NCBI GenBank assembly: GCA_910587575.1
Contig: CAJULU010000058.1
Span: 13,416-28,640 of the forward strand
Length of the DNA stretch: 15,225 nucleotides
DNA from: an uncultured Dorea sp.
GTDB lineage: Bacteria > Bacillota > Clostridia > Lachnospirales > Lachnospiraceae
Direction of reading: 5' to 3'
Part shown: piece by piece, positions 6,840 through 14,655 of the stretch
How the letters are laid out: each line of letters opens with the position of its first letter
Position numbering within the stretch: position 1 is the stretch's first letter
Notes under the pieces: model-generated
What the model was told of the DNA's origin: nothing
The model's database searches: none
The model's input: the letters and a program-made list of their open reading frames with translations, nothing else
Position numbers and translations under genes: made by a program

Positions 6840-8194
6840 ATGACCATAGAAGAAATTCTTGCAGGAGAATCGAAGAATGTGGAGTTCAAAGAGAACCTGC
6901 CTGAGAAAAGCATTAAATATATGAAGTCTGTGGTTGCCTTTGCAAATGGAACCGGAGGAAAAATCATTTTCGGAATTGCCGATAAAACCAGAGAGGTTGT
7001 TGGCTTTGACAAGGAAGATGTGTTCAAGAAAAGGTTTCTGAGGGCAGACAGCGCCCGTATTATATCAAAGCTCTTGGCAGAGATGGCGGTGTATATGTCC
7101 GTGTTGCCGGAACTACCCGCCTTGCCGACGAGTATATGGTAAAGGAGTTGCTGTTTGAGGGCAGTAATCGCTACTATGATCAGGCTTTGTGTACGGGACT
7201 GAATATCACGGATGACGATATTGATGCTCTTTGCAAAGCCATGAAAGAACAGGCAGTCAAAAATGCCCATAATGAGGAACAGAAAGCATCCATCAAAGAT
7301 GTCGGCAGACAGCAGCTGCGTTCCTGGGGTGTTTTGATTGAGTGTGATGGAAAAGATTATCCGTCCAATGCCTTTGCTGTTTTGACAGGCAATGGTGGAC
7401 TTCATGTTGCAACGCAATGTGGCGTGTTCAAAGGTACCACGAAAGCGGTATTTGTTGACCGTAGAGAATATACCGGTCCGCTTTGGGAGCAGATAGATGA
7501 AGCATTTCAGTTTGTTCTGAGAAATATTCATCTGGGTGCTACCATTGTGGGAATTTATCGGCAGGATATTTATGAGATTCCACCGGATGCCATTCGTGAG
7601 TTGATTATCAATGCCATGGTACATCGTAGTTATCTGGATCATGGTACAATACAGGTTGCGGTATATGACAACCGATTGGAAATCACTTCTCCTGGAAAAC
7701 TGCCAATGGGACAAACTATGGAGCGTATGAAAGAAGGCTATTCCAAAATCAGAAATGAAGCCCTTGCCCATGCGTTTGCTTATATGAACCTGATTGAGCA
7801 TTGGGGAAGCGGCATTCCGAGAATTATTGATAAAGTAAAAGCTGCCGGATTGCGGGAGCCGGAGTTTATTGGTGGCGAAGTTGATTTGCGTATCAATATT
7901 TATCGAGGTCAGGTTGACGGCACTGTTGATCTCAATGCCCCCAATACTGCCGTTAAACCGCCGTTAAACCGCCGGGAAACCGCCGATAAAGTGCCGGCAA
8001 ATGAACAGGAACAGCAAATTTATAAGTATGTATCGGAAAATGCCGGCATTACAACGGCACAGGCGATGAAACTTCTTGGCATCAAACAGCGTAGAACCAG
8101 AGAAATACTGGTTAAAATGGTTGAAAATGGCTGGTTGAGAAAAGAAGGTGCTTCAAGAAGCACAATTTATGTAAAAAATACGGAAGGGAGATAA
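6840..8194 (+). pseudogene. AlbA_2/HATPase-type ATP-binding transcriptional regulator, frameshifted by an internal deletion
   Basis: ATG 6840 (GAGGTG site 7 bases upstream) starts an AlbA_2 (Schlafen-like) domain: ESKNVEFKENLPEKS, then VAFANGTGGKIIFGI. After ...KEDVFKK (about 7033) the frame is lost and resumes in another frame as SEGRQRPYYIKALGRDGGVYVRVAGTTRLADEY. In relatives some 30-40 residues separate these two motifs, so a short internal deletion with frameshift is likely. From 7136 the rest is uninterrupted for 352 codons: a HATPase_c_4-like domain (AIRELIINAMVHRSY, then EHWGSGIPRI) and a C-terminal winged helix (TTAQAMKLLGIKQRRTREIL). Such proteins sit inside BREX and other defence loci, presumably as regulators. 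Translation could restart at ATG 7136, giving a product without the AlbA_2 domain. It ends 6 bases before pglZ. Confidence 0.8.
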
Positions 8195-8200
8195 TGCAGC

Positions 8201-9672
8201 ATGGATACAGACAAAGTAATACAAGACTTGAATCGCAGATTTGCTGCACCTCTGCCGGAGTTTTATCAGCGTCGTATCATCTTCTGGTACGATGAAGATA
8301 AGGAACTTGAGGATAAGCTGGACGAGGTGGTTTTAGAAAATGCAAAGGTGATTGCTCTGACTGGCAATTGTTTTCTGTGAAGAAACTGCTTTCGGTAGTT
8401 GATCTGACAACAAACTATCTGGTTTACAGCCCTTTAGCATATAACCGCCCGGATGATAACTGGCTTCTGGATGTGGAGCATTACAGTGAGGAGTTCCGGG
8501 CAGACTTGATTTCCATATGGATGGATGAGATGGGGCTTGCATCGAATCCGGCCATGCGGAAGCAGATCAAGAATTATCGTGCTTATTTCAATAATGTCTG
8601 TCATGGCGGCAATTTGCGGATTGAAAGACGCACAGCCGAACATGATTCTCCGCAGTGTGTTCCGTGCCGGACGTATGCAGAGCATCTTCCCTTCTATCAC
8701 CAAGTTTGGTATGGCAGCGTTGTTACCGCATAAAGAACTGACAGTAGAAGTTCGGAATGATACTTTGACGGTTCTGGTAGATGGTCAGTCTACGGTAAGC
8801 ACTTACCGGGATAAGGTTCTGAAATCAGAAGATCCGGCAAGTGTGGCTTTGAAATATAATGACATCATTGCTATGAAACGAGTAGAACGAAGTGCGCTGG
8901 TAAAGGGCATGGATGTGGTTTACATTTATCACGATACCATTGATGAAGCGAGCCATACTTCTGACACTGCTGTTTTTTCTGCCTGTGATAAGGCAATCTC
9001 AGAATTGAAGAACCTTGTGCGTATTATTGTAAATGAATTTGGTCGCACAAATATTTTAATTACGGCTGACCATGGATTCCTATATACCTATAGTCCTTTG
9101 AAAGAAGCGGATAAGGTAGATAAAAGAGGTTTTTTGATGTAGATGTCGTGAACTCTGACGCTATAAAAAAAGAAAGCAACAGGCGATGTGTGGAATATGG
9201 AAGAAGATATGCAATTATGCAGAAAGGTGTACAACCTGATTATTTGATGCCTGTAAAATTTCTGGACGGAAATACAGAATTTGATGGATTTACTCCAAGG
9301 GAAAGTATCCGGATCAAGATGAGTGGTGGCGCTATGAATTTTGTGCATGGTGGCATCAGTTTATAGGAAATGGTTGTTCCAGTTATTGAGTCTCATCATT
9401 TACGTAATGATTCTATGGAATATAGGAGAAACAAGCAGAAGTACGATACTAAGCCGGTAACAATCAGTCTGCTGTCGGCAAATCGTAAAATCAGCGACAA
9501 CGATGCAGAAAGAACTTTTCGCTGCCAGTTTAATCTGAAGTCTCTGAAATACAGCAATACCGCTACTTACTATCTGGTAATTGCAGATGAACAGGGATTG
9601 CAGATGCCGCAGCGTGAGCTATTCCAGATTGACATCGCCTTTGCGGTGGATGAGTTCGATTTCTTTAGTTAA
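8201..9672 (+). pseudogene. pglZ: BREX PglZ (alkaline-phosphatase superfamily), multiply disrupted
   Basis: ATG 8201 with a GGGAG site starts MDTDKVIQDLNRRFAAPLPEFYQRRIIFWYDEDKE, the N-terminus of type 1 BREX PglZ. Similarity then crosses several lesions. A frameshift lies near 8366 (early TGA 8378). A deletion with frame change lies near 8590-8600, between NYRAYFNN and VMAAICGLKDAQPN. An in-frame gap near 8669 lies between RSVFRAG and RMQSIFPSITKFGMAALLPHKE, removing the region expected to carry the SDALRYE-type catalytic motif. A one-base loss in the T-run 9130-9135 gives TAG 9140. A CAG-to-TAG nonsense codon lies at 9364 (ISL-stop-EMVVPVIE), and there is a probable in-frame gap near 9500. 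ITADHGFLYTY and the C-terminus ending VDEFDFFS remain. Full PglZ is about 830-880 residues; about 490 codons are left. The role of PglZ in BREX is unclear, but it is essential for the system. Confidence 0.88.
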
Positions 9673-9692
9673 TACCGCAGGAGGATAGAAAG

Positions 9693-10200
9693 ATTGAGCA
9701 ATTTACAGAGGGTGGAAGCACCCGTGAAGAAATAAAGAACAAGCTCCGTCAGAACTTTGACGGTAAGATTGTTCGGAAAGATCTGACAAAGAAAATCAAG
9801 GAAGGGGCGAATGTCCCAGTGTATGTACTTGAGTTTCTATTGGGTCAGTATTGTAGTTCAGATGATGAAACAGTCATTGAAACAGGCGTACAGAATGTGA
9901 AGCGTATTCTTGCGGACAACTTTGTACGCCCAGATGAATCACAGAAGATTCTATCTCAGATGCGAAAGAAAGGTAGTCATACGATCATTGATATGGTGAC
10001 TGTCCGACTGGATATGAAAAAGGACTGCTTTTTTGCAGAGTTTTCTAATCGGTTATCTGAAGCTGATGTACCCAGATGGTGAGTTTACGAAAGAAGAACT
10101 GGAAGAAGTTATTCAGATTGCATTGGAAATGTGCCGTCGTGTAAAAGAACAGCTGAAAAAGCCGGGCGGCATGGAGTTTTATGATGTGAACTTCTCCTAT
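9693..10200 (+). pseudogene. brxL: BREX BrxL (Lon-like AAA+), core deleted
   Basis: A strong AGGAGG (9679-9684) is followed 8 bases later by ATT, not ATG, in frame with EQFTEGGSTREEIKNKLRQN and then GKIVRKDLTKKIKEGANVPVYVLEFLLGQYC, the BrxL N-terminal domain. The start codon may therefore have been lost. TTG 9694 is in another frame and stops after 13 codons. The N-terminal part runs to VRLDMKKDCFFAEFSN (about 10047). It is then joined, in a new frame, to the C-terminal GYLKLMYPDGEFTKEELEEVI, ...RVKEQLKKPGGMEFYDVNFSY. The AAA+ and Lon-like core between them (several hundred residues of the roughly 680 expected) is missing, including the Walker motifs. After FSY the sequence runs into an integrase tail. 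BrxL is the last gene of type 1 BREX and a DNA-binding effector; this remnant has none of its motor. Confidence 0.85.
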
Positions 10201-10311
10201 TCAGATGCACAGATCACCATGAATATCTATAATCACATTGCTGAAATGTCTCATGTAGAGAATGAGATGTCCAAAATGAACCTGCCAGAAACCGTACCTG
10301 CTGTGGTATAA
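10201..10311 (+). pseudogene. Tyrosine recombinase (phage-type integrase), last 36 codons
   Basis: The frame that carries the BrxL C-terminus continues without a break into SDAQITMNIYNHI, ending TAA 10309-10311. This resembles the end of box II of tyrosine recombinases, normally read as (G-H)-S-D-x-x-x-T-M-x-x-Y-x-H, in which the Tyr (codon 10228-10230) is the DNA nucleophile. It does not resemble the normal C-terminus of BrxL. The upstream GH and all earlier catalytic residues are missing, so the fusion arose by deletion of brxL's end and most of an integrase gene. The integrase would have been the last gene of the element, next to its right end, the usual place for such genes. Confidence 0.65.
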
Positions 10312-10322
10312 ACCATAAGTCG

Positions 10323-10393
10323 TTGTCGTAAAAAGTGGTAAGAAAATCAGACGAATATATTTTTCAAAAGATTTGTCGTAAAAATGTGGTCAA
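10323..10393. repeat. Pair of direct repeats beyond the integrase remnant
   Basis: TTGTCGTAAAAA-GTGGT appears at 10323-10339, and TTGTCGTAAAAAT-GTGGT at 10373-10390, differing by one extra T, with starts 50 bases apart. Each is followed by an A-rich stretch containing AGAAAATC. A shorter CGTAAAATCAA lies in the loop of the hairpin at 10433-10459. Repeats at a fixed distance from an element end are typical of arm-type integrase binding sites; that role is inferred. The interval 10312-10428 otherwise shows nothing codable. Confidence 0.5.
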
Positions 10394-10428
10394 ATCAAGA
10401 AAATCGAGTGCGAAAGCAAGTGAAAAAC

Positions 10429-10494
10429 CTCTGTGAAGCCCGTAAAATCAAGGCTTCACAAATTCTTCACAAAAAATTAGCACTCACCTATTGA
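10429..10494. repeat. Right copy of the island-flanking imperfect direct repeat
   Basis: This aligns with 5534-5600. It contains the perfect 8-bp inverted repeat GTGAAGCC/GGCTTCAC (10433-10440 and 10452-10459, 11-base loop), the 11-mer GGCTTCACAAA shared with the left copy (10452-10462), and ATTAGCACTC leading into the complete CIRCE. The hairpin has no good T-tract on the + strand. The copies have diverged at several positions but keep almost the same spacing. Confidence 0.65.
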
Positions 10495-10503
10495 CAGTGC
10501 TAA
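10477..10503 (+). promoter_or_regulatory. CIRCE operator (HrcA binding site) of clpB, with overlapping -35 box
   Basis: TTAGCACTC (10477-10485), a 9-base spacer, and CAGTGCTAA (10495-10503) form the CIRCE inverted repeat with a single mismatch to the consensus (C for G at 10495). CIRCE is bound by the HrcA repressor and released on heat shock. A consensus -35 box TTGACA (10491-10496) overlaps the operator, so bound HrcA would block RNA polymerase. The -10 box is less clear; TAATGT at 10514-10519 gives a 17-base spacer. HrcA itself is not in the window. Confidence 0.9.
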
Positions 10504-10576
10504 CAAGATACGTTAATGTTATATTGTAAATAGAACACCAACCAAATCAGCATGAAAATAAAAAGGAGGCTGTACT

Positions 10577-13165
10577 ATGAATATAAATAAATTTACGCAG
10601 AAATCCATGCAGGCGGTTCAGAATTGTGAGCGTGCGGCGCTGGAATACGGTAATCAGGAAATTGAACAGGAGCATTTGTTTTATGCACTGCTGACCCAGG
10701 AAGACAGTCTGATCCTCAAACTTATGGAGAAGATGGGGATTAACCAGGAAATGGTAATCAGCCGGGCGGAGGAAGCGTTAAGAAAGCGTACCAAGGTACA
10801 GGGCGGCCAGCAGTATATCGGACAGGATCTGAACAAGGCGCTGATCCACGCCGAAGACGAGGCCAGACACATGGGAGATGAGTATGTATCTGTCGAACAT
10901 ATTTTTCTGGCTCTTCTGAAATATCCCAACAGAGAACTCAAAGCCATTTTCCGGGAAATGGGCATCAAAAGGGACGATTTTCTCAAGGCATTATCCACGG
11001 TCAGAGGAAATCAGCGGGTAACCAGCGACAACCCGGAGGATACCTATGATACCCTGAACAAATACGGTTCCGACCTTGTAGAGCGTGCCAGAGAGCAGAA
11101 ACTGGATCCGGTCATCGGGCGTGATTCGGAGATCCGTAATGTGATCCGTATTCTTTCCCGGAAGACGAAGAATAATCCCGTGCTGATCGGTGAACCGGGA
11201 GTCGGAAAGACGGCGGTTGTGGAAGGACTGGCACAGAGAATCGTCCGGGGGGACGTGCCGGAAGGGCTGAAAGACAAGACCATTTTTTCACTGGATATGG
11301 GTGCGCTGGTGGCAGGCGCCAAATACCGGGGAGAGTTCGAGGAGCGGCTGAAAGCGGTGCTGGAGGATGTGAAAAACAGTGACGGACGAATCATCCTGTT
11401 CATAGATGAACTGCATACCATTGTAGGTGCGGGCAAGACGGACGGCGCCATGGATGCGGGCAATATGCTGAAACCCATGCTTGCAAGAGGTGAACTTCAC
11501 TGTATCGGTGCAACGACTCTGGATGAATACCGGCAGTATATCGAGAAGGACGCTGCTCTGGAGCGGCGGTTCCAGCCGGTCATGGTGGAGGAACCGACAG
11601 TAGAGGATGCGATTTCTATTCTTCGGGGACTGAAGGAACGCTACGAAGTCTTCCACGGGGTTAAAATTACGGACAGTGCGCTGGTTGCGGCTGCGTCACT
11701 GTCGGAGCGTTATATTTCTGACCGTTTTCTCCCCGACAAAGCGATCGACCTGGTGGACGAGGCCTGTGCTCTGATTAAGACAGAGCTGGATTCCATGCCG
11801 ACGGAACTAGACGAACTGCAGAGGAAGATTATGCAGATGGAGATTGAAGAAGCGGCTCTTAAGAAGGAAGACGACCGGTTAAGCAGAGAACGCCTGGAGC
11901 ATCTGCAGCAGGAACTGGCTGAATTCAGGGAAGAGTTCGCAGGAAAGAAAGCCCAGTGGGATAATGAGAAAGTGGACGTAGAACGTGTCCGTAAGCTGCG
12001 GGAAGAGATCGAGCAGGTGAATAAGGACATTGAAAAGGCGCAGCAGTCTTACGATCTGAACAGAGCGGCAGAACTGCAGTATGGAAGGCTGCCCCAGTTA
12101 CAGAAGCAGCTTGAGGCAGAGGAAGCAAAGGTACGGGATGAGGAGAAAGCCCTGGTACACGAGAGTGTGACGGACGATGAGATCGGAAAGATCGTATCCC
12201 GCTGGACAGGGATCCCGGTTGCGAAGTTAAATGAGAGTGAGCGCAGCAAGACGCTCCACCTGGCGGATGAACTCCATAAACGTGTGATCGGACAGGATGA
12301 AGGGGTGGAACTGGTAACGGAGGCTATTATCCGTTCCAAGGCAGGAATCAAGGATCCTACGAAGCCAATTGGTTCTTTCCTGTTTCTGGGACCGACAGGC
12401 GTGGGTAAGACGGAACTTGCCAAAGCGCTTGCCGAGAGCCTTTTCGATGACGAGGGCAACATGGTACGGATCGACATGAGCGAATATATGGAGAAATATT
12501 CTGTGTCCAGGCTGATCGGAGCGCCTCCGGGATATGTAGGATATGACGAGGGCGGCCAGCTTACCGAGGCGGTCCGTAGGAAACCCTATTCGGTGGTACT
12601 CTTTGACGAGGTGGAGAAGGCGCATCCGGACGTATTCAACGTGCTGCTGCAGGTACTGGATGACGGAAGGATCACGGACTCCCAGGGACGTACCGTGGAT
12701 TTCAAGAATACGATTCTGATTATGACCTCCAATATTGGTTCTTCTTACTTATTAGAAGGAATTGATGAGCAGGGAAATATCAGCGAGGAGAGCCAGAACA
12801 TGGTGATGGAAGATCTGCGGGCGCATTTCCGGCCGGAATTTCTCAACCGTCTGGATGAAACCATTCTGTTTAAGCCATTGACGAAAGGAGATATTTATCA
12901 TATTATTGATCTGCTGGTTGCAGATGTCAACAGACGTCTGGCGGACAGGGAGATTGCCATTACGCTTACGGAAGCGGCGAAGAGTTATGTGGTTGAGGGC
13001 GGATACGACCCGTCCTACGGGGCAAGGCCGCTGAAACGATATCTGCAGAAGAATGTGGAGACACTGGCGGCAAGACTTATGCTCCAGGGTGACGTTGGGG
13101 CACAGGATACGGTGGTGCTGGATGTGGAGGATGGAAAATTAAAGGCATACTGCGGTACTGCGTAA
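10577..13165 (+). CDS. clpB: ATP-dependent disaggregase ClpB
   Basis: A full-length 862-residue Hsp100 chaperone that, with DnaK, threads aggregated proteins through a hexameric ring. Visible domains: a Clp N-terminal repeat domain (1-145); a first AAA+ module with Walker A GEPGVGKT (205-212) and Walker B LFIDE (274-278); the long coiled-coil middle domain that marks ClpB rather than ClpA/ClpC (about 405-525, rich in Glu/Lys/Gln); and a second AAA+ module with Walker A GPTGVGKT (605-612), Walker B VVLFDE, the pore loop with GYVGYDEGG, and sensor-2 GARPLKR near the end. AGGAGG lies about 9 bases before ATG. The upstream CIRCE makes it a heat-shock gene under HrcA. It has no damage, in contrast to the island before it. 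Confidence 0.98.
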   Translation: MNINKFTQKSMQAVQNCERAALEYGNQEIEQEHLFYALLTQEDSLILKLMEKMGINQEMVISRAEEALRKRTKVQGGQQYIGQDLNKALIHAEDEARHMGDEYVSVEHIFLALLKYPNRELKAIFREMGIKRDDFLKALSTVRGNQRVTSDNPEDTYDTLNKYGSDLVERAREQKLDPVIGRDSEIRNVIRILSRKTKNNPVLIGEPGVGKTAVVEGLAQRIVRGDVPEGLKDKTIFSLDMGALVAGAKYRGEFEERLKAVLEDVKNSDGRIILFIDELHTIVGAGKTDGAMDAGNMLKPMLARGELHCIGATTLDEYRQYIEKDAALERRFQPVMVEEPTVEDAISILRGLKERYEVFHGVKITDSALVAAASLSERYISDRFLPDKAIDLVDEACALIKTELDSMPTELDELQRKIMQMEIEEAALKKEDDRLSRERLEHLQQELAEFREEFAGKKAQWDNEKVDVERVRKLREEIEQVNKDIEKAQQSYDLNRAAELQYGRLPQLQKQLEAEEAKVRDEEKALVHESVTDDEIGKIVSRWTGIPVAKLNESERSKTLHLADELHKRVIGQDEGVELVTEAIIRSKAGIKDPTKPIGSFLFLGPTGVGKTELAKALAESLFDDEGNMVRIDMSEYMEKYSVSRLIGAPPGYVGYDEGGQLTEAVRRKPYSVVLFDEVEKAHPDVFNVLLQVLDDGRITDSQGRTVDFKNTILIMTSNIGSSYLLEGIDEQGNISEESQNMVMEDLRAHFRPEFLNRLDETILFKPLTKGDIYHIIDLLVADVNRRLADREIAITLTEAAKSYVVEGGYDPSYGARPLKRYLQKNVETLAARLMLQGDVGAQDTVVLDVEDGKLKAYCGTA

Positions 13166-13190
13166 AATGAAGGAAATTGCCGTAAAATGA
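13161..13190. repeat. Short direct repeat at the clpB 3' end
   Basis: The 10-mer CGTAAAATGA occurs at 13161-13170 (including the clpB stop codon) and again at 13181-13190, exactly 20 bases apart. It may be a small local duplication; no function is evident. Confidence 0.4.
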
Positions 13191-13214
13191 GGAGAGGAGG
13201 CCTGCTTCTCTCCT
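13190..13214 (+). terminator. Hairpin after clpB, possible weak terminator
   Basis: AGGAGAGGAG (13190-13199) pairs with CTTCTCTCCT (13205-13214) over 10 bp with one G-U pair and a 5-base loop. There is no T-tract after it (TAGAACAG follows), so it may protect the mRNA end or terminate only poorly. The remaining gap up to 13309 holds nothing else that I recognise. Confidence 0.5.
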
Positions 13215-13309
13215 TAGAACAGTCTGTGATTTGGGCGAAGTGACCGGATCAGATGCACCAGTGCAAGTTATTTTTGTTATTTATTCCAGATAAAACTTTT
13301 CGTTTTTAC

Positions 13310-13337
13310 TTGACATTCGTAGGAAATAAAGTATAAT
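13310..13337 (+). promoter_or_regulatory. Consensus sigma-A promoter for the LCP-sortase genes
   Basis: TTGACA (13310-13315) and TATAAT (13332-13337) are both perfect, with a 16-base spacer. Transcription would start near 13344, leaving a leader of about 50 bases before the LCP start codon. This is the strongest promoter match in the window and suggests high constitutive expression of the cell-envelope genes. Confidence 0.85.
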
Positions 13338-13395
13338 TCTTAATAGAAAGCAATCATTTGTTTTTTGATAGTGGACTGATATAATGGAGGCAATA

Positions 13396-14601
13396 ATGAA
13401 AAAAGATAACGACCTTTTCCCCGAAGTAGATAGTGATGGGGATTCCTCGGATTTTTCACTCGAAGTCCTTTATGAGGATTCTTTCGAAGACAGGCCTCTT
13501 GATGATGACTCTTGGGATGATGATGGACACAGGCACAGACATAAGCATGGACACCATGAGCACCGGAAGCATCGCAGCTCGAAGAGATGGAAGAAGATAA
13601 TGTTAGGCCTGATAGCGGTTATTGTTGTCGGTATTGCAGGATTAACGGGTGGCTTCTTCTATTTGCGTGCACAGGGTGAGAAAAATCTCAAGACGGATGT
13701 TGCGGCTGCCGGAGATTCGGCGGAAGCACAGGAAGGACTTTACATTACATATAACGATAAAAAGTACCAGTATAATGAAGACGTGATTAACTTTCTGTGT
13801 CTGGGAATAGCCAAGGATGTTCCGATTGAGGAGAAGACAGCGATTACAGGTCTTGAGACTGGCGGAGAAGGATTTGCGGATGCGGTAATTCTGGTCAGTC
13901 TGAATATAGAGAGCGGCAAGATTAAGATTTTTGCGATTCCGAGAGATACGATTGTTCCGGTTAAGGTGGTTGATTCTGCGGGATATTTTGTGAGAACTGA
14001 GAATATACAGCTTACTTCACAGCACGCATATGGACAGACGGCGGCGGAAGGAGCTGAACTAATGGTCGATGCGGTATCGAACCTGTTCTTTAAAGTGCCG
14101 ATACAGAGATATTGTTCAATCAATCTTTCGGCCATTCCGATTCTGAATGATGCAATTGGCGGTGTGGATGTGCAGGTTCTTGAAGATATTGAAGGTTCTA
14201 CGGGAACTTACCATGCAGGGGAGACGATTCATCTGAAGGGGAAGATGGCGGAGGACTATGTCCGGGAAAGAGATACCAATGTGAAGGGAAGCAGTCTGCA
14301 GCGGCTGGAACGTCAGAAGCAGTATATGACTAATTATTTTGCGACTGCGAAAGAAGCGGTGAAAAATGATATGACGCTTCCGCTTACGCTCTATCAGAGC
14401 CTGCAGGGGAATATGTATACGAATATTACGGTGGAGGACATTGCATATCTGGTACCGGAATTGCTGAATATTTCTCTGAACCCGGAGGATATGGTGGCGA
14501 TTCCCGGTGAAGTGTCCTGGGGTGAGTATATGGAATATCATGTGAACACCGATCAGCTCAAAGAGATTGTTATCAATAATTTTTACAAAGAGATTCCATA
14601 A
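13396..14601 (+). CDS. LytR-CpsA-Psr (LCP) family cell-wall protein
   Basis: A membrane-anchored LCP protein; the family attaches teichoic acids, capsule or other glycopolymers to peptidoglycan from undecaprenyl-phosphate-linked precursors outside the cell. I chose ATG 13396 (401 residues) because GGAGG (13386-13390) precedes it; ATG 13384 lies upstream in frame but has no site. Residues 1-44 are very acidic (many Asp/Glu), 45-59 are His-rich (HRHRHKHGHHEHRKH), then come basic residues, then one transmembrane helix (about 67-90). The external LCP domain has ADAVILVSLNIESGKIKIFAIPRDT, containing the conserved Asp-Arg pair, then INLSAIPILNDAIGGVDV and a YVRERDTNVKGSSLQRLERQKQ stretch typical of the family. 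It probably forms an operon with the sortase 54 bases downstream. Which glycopolymer it handles is unknown. Confidence 0.9.
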   Translation: MKKDNDLFPEVDSDGDSSDFSLEVLYEDSFEDRPLDDDSWDDDGHRHRHKHGHHEHRKHRSSKRWKKIMLGLIAVIVVGIAGLTGGFFYLRAQGEKNLKTDVAAAGDSAEAQEGLYITYNDKKYQYNEDVINFLCLGIAKDVPIEEKTAITGLETGGEGFADAVILVSLNIESGKIKIFAIPRDTIVPVKVVDSAGYFVRTENIQLTSQHAYGQTAAEGAELMVDAVSNLFFKVPIQRYCSINLSAIPILNDAIGGVDVQVLEDIEGSTGTYHAGETIHLKGKMAEDYVRERDTNVKGSSLQRLERQKQYMTNYFATAKEAVKNDMTLPLTLYQSLQGNMYTNITVEDIAYLVPELLNISLNPEDMVAIPGEVSWGEYMEYHVNTDQLKEIVINNFYKEIP

Positions 14602-14655
14602 GGGGTTGATTATGGAGAACAATCATAGTAAGATAAAGTTATGGAGGAGAGACCA

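Noticed and set aside
6809..7801. Minus-strand open frame of 330 codons in the island
   Set aside because: The opposite strand encodes AlbA_2/HATPase motifs over the same stretch; the minus-strand translation is low-complexity and lacks a convincing ribosome binding site.
5604..10311. A working, novel defence system
   Set aside because: All core enzymes lack their catalytic regions or reading frames; the genes are recognisable as known BREX families rather than a new system.
10323..10460. CRISPR-like repeats
   Set aside because: Only two full copies and one partial copy, with unequal length and no regular spacers or cas genes; integrase binding sites or element-end repeats fit better.
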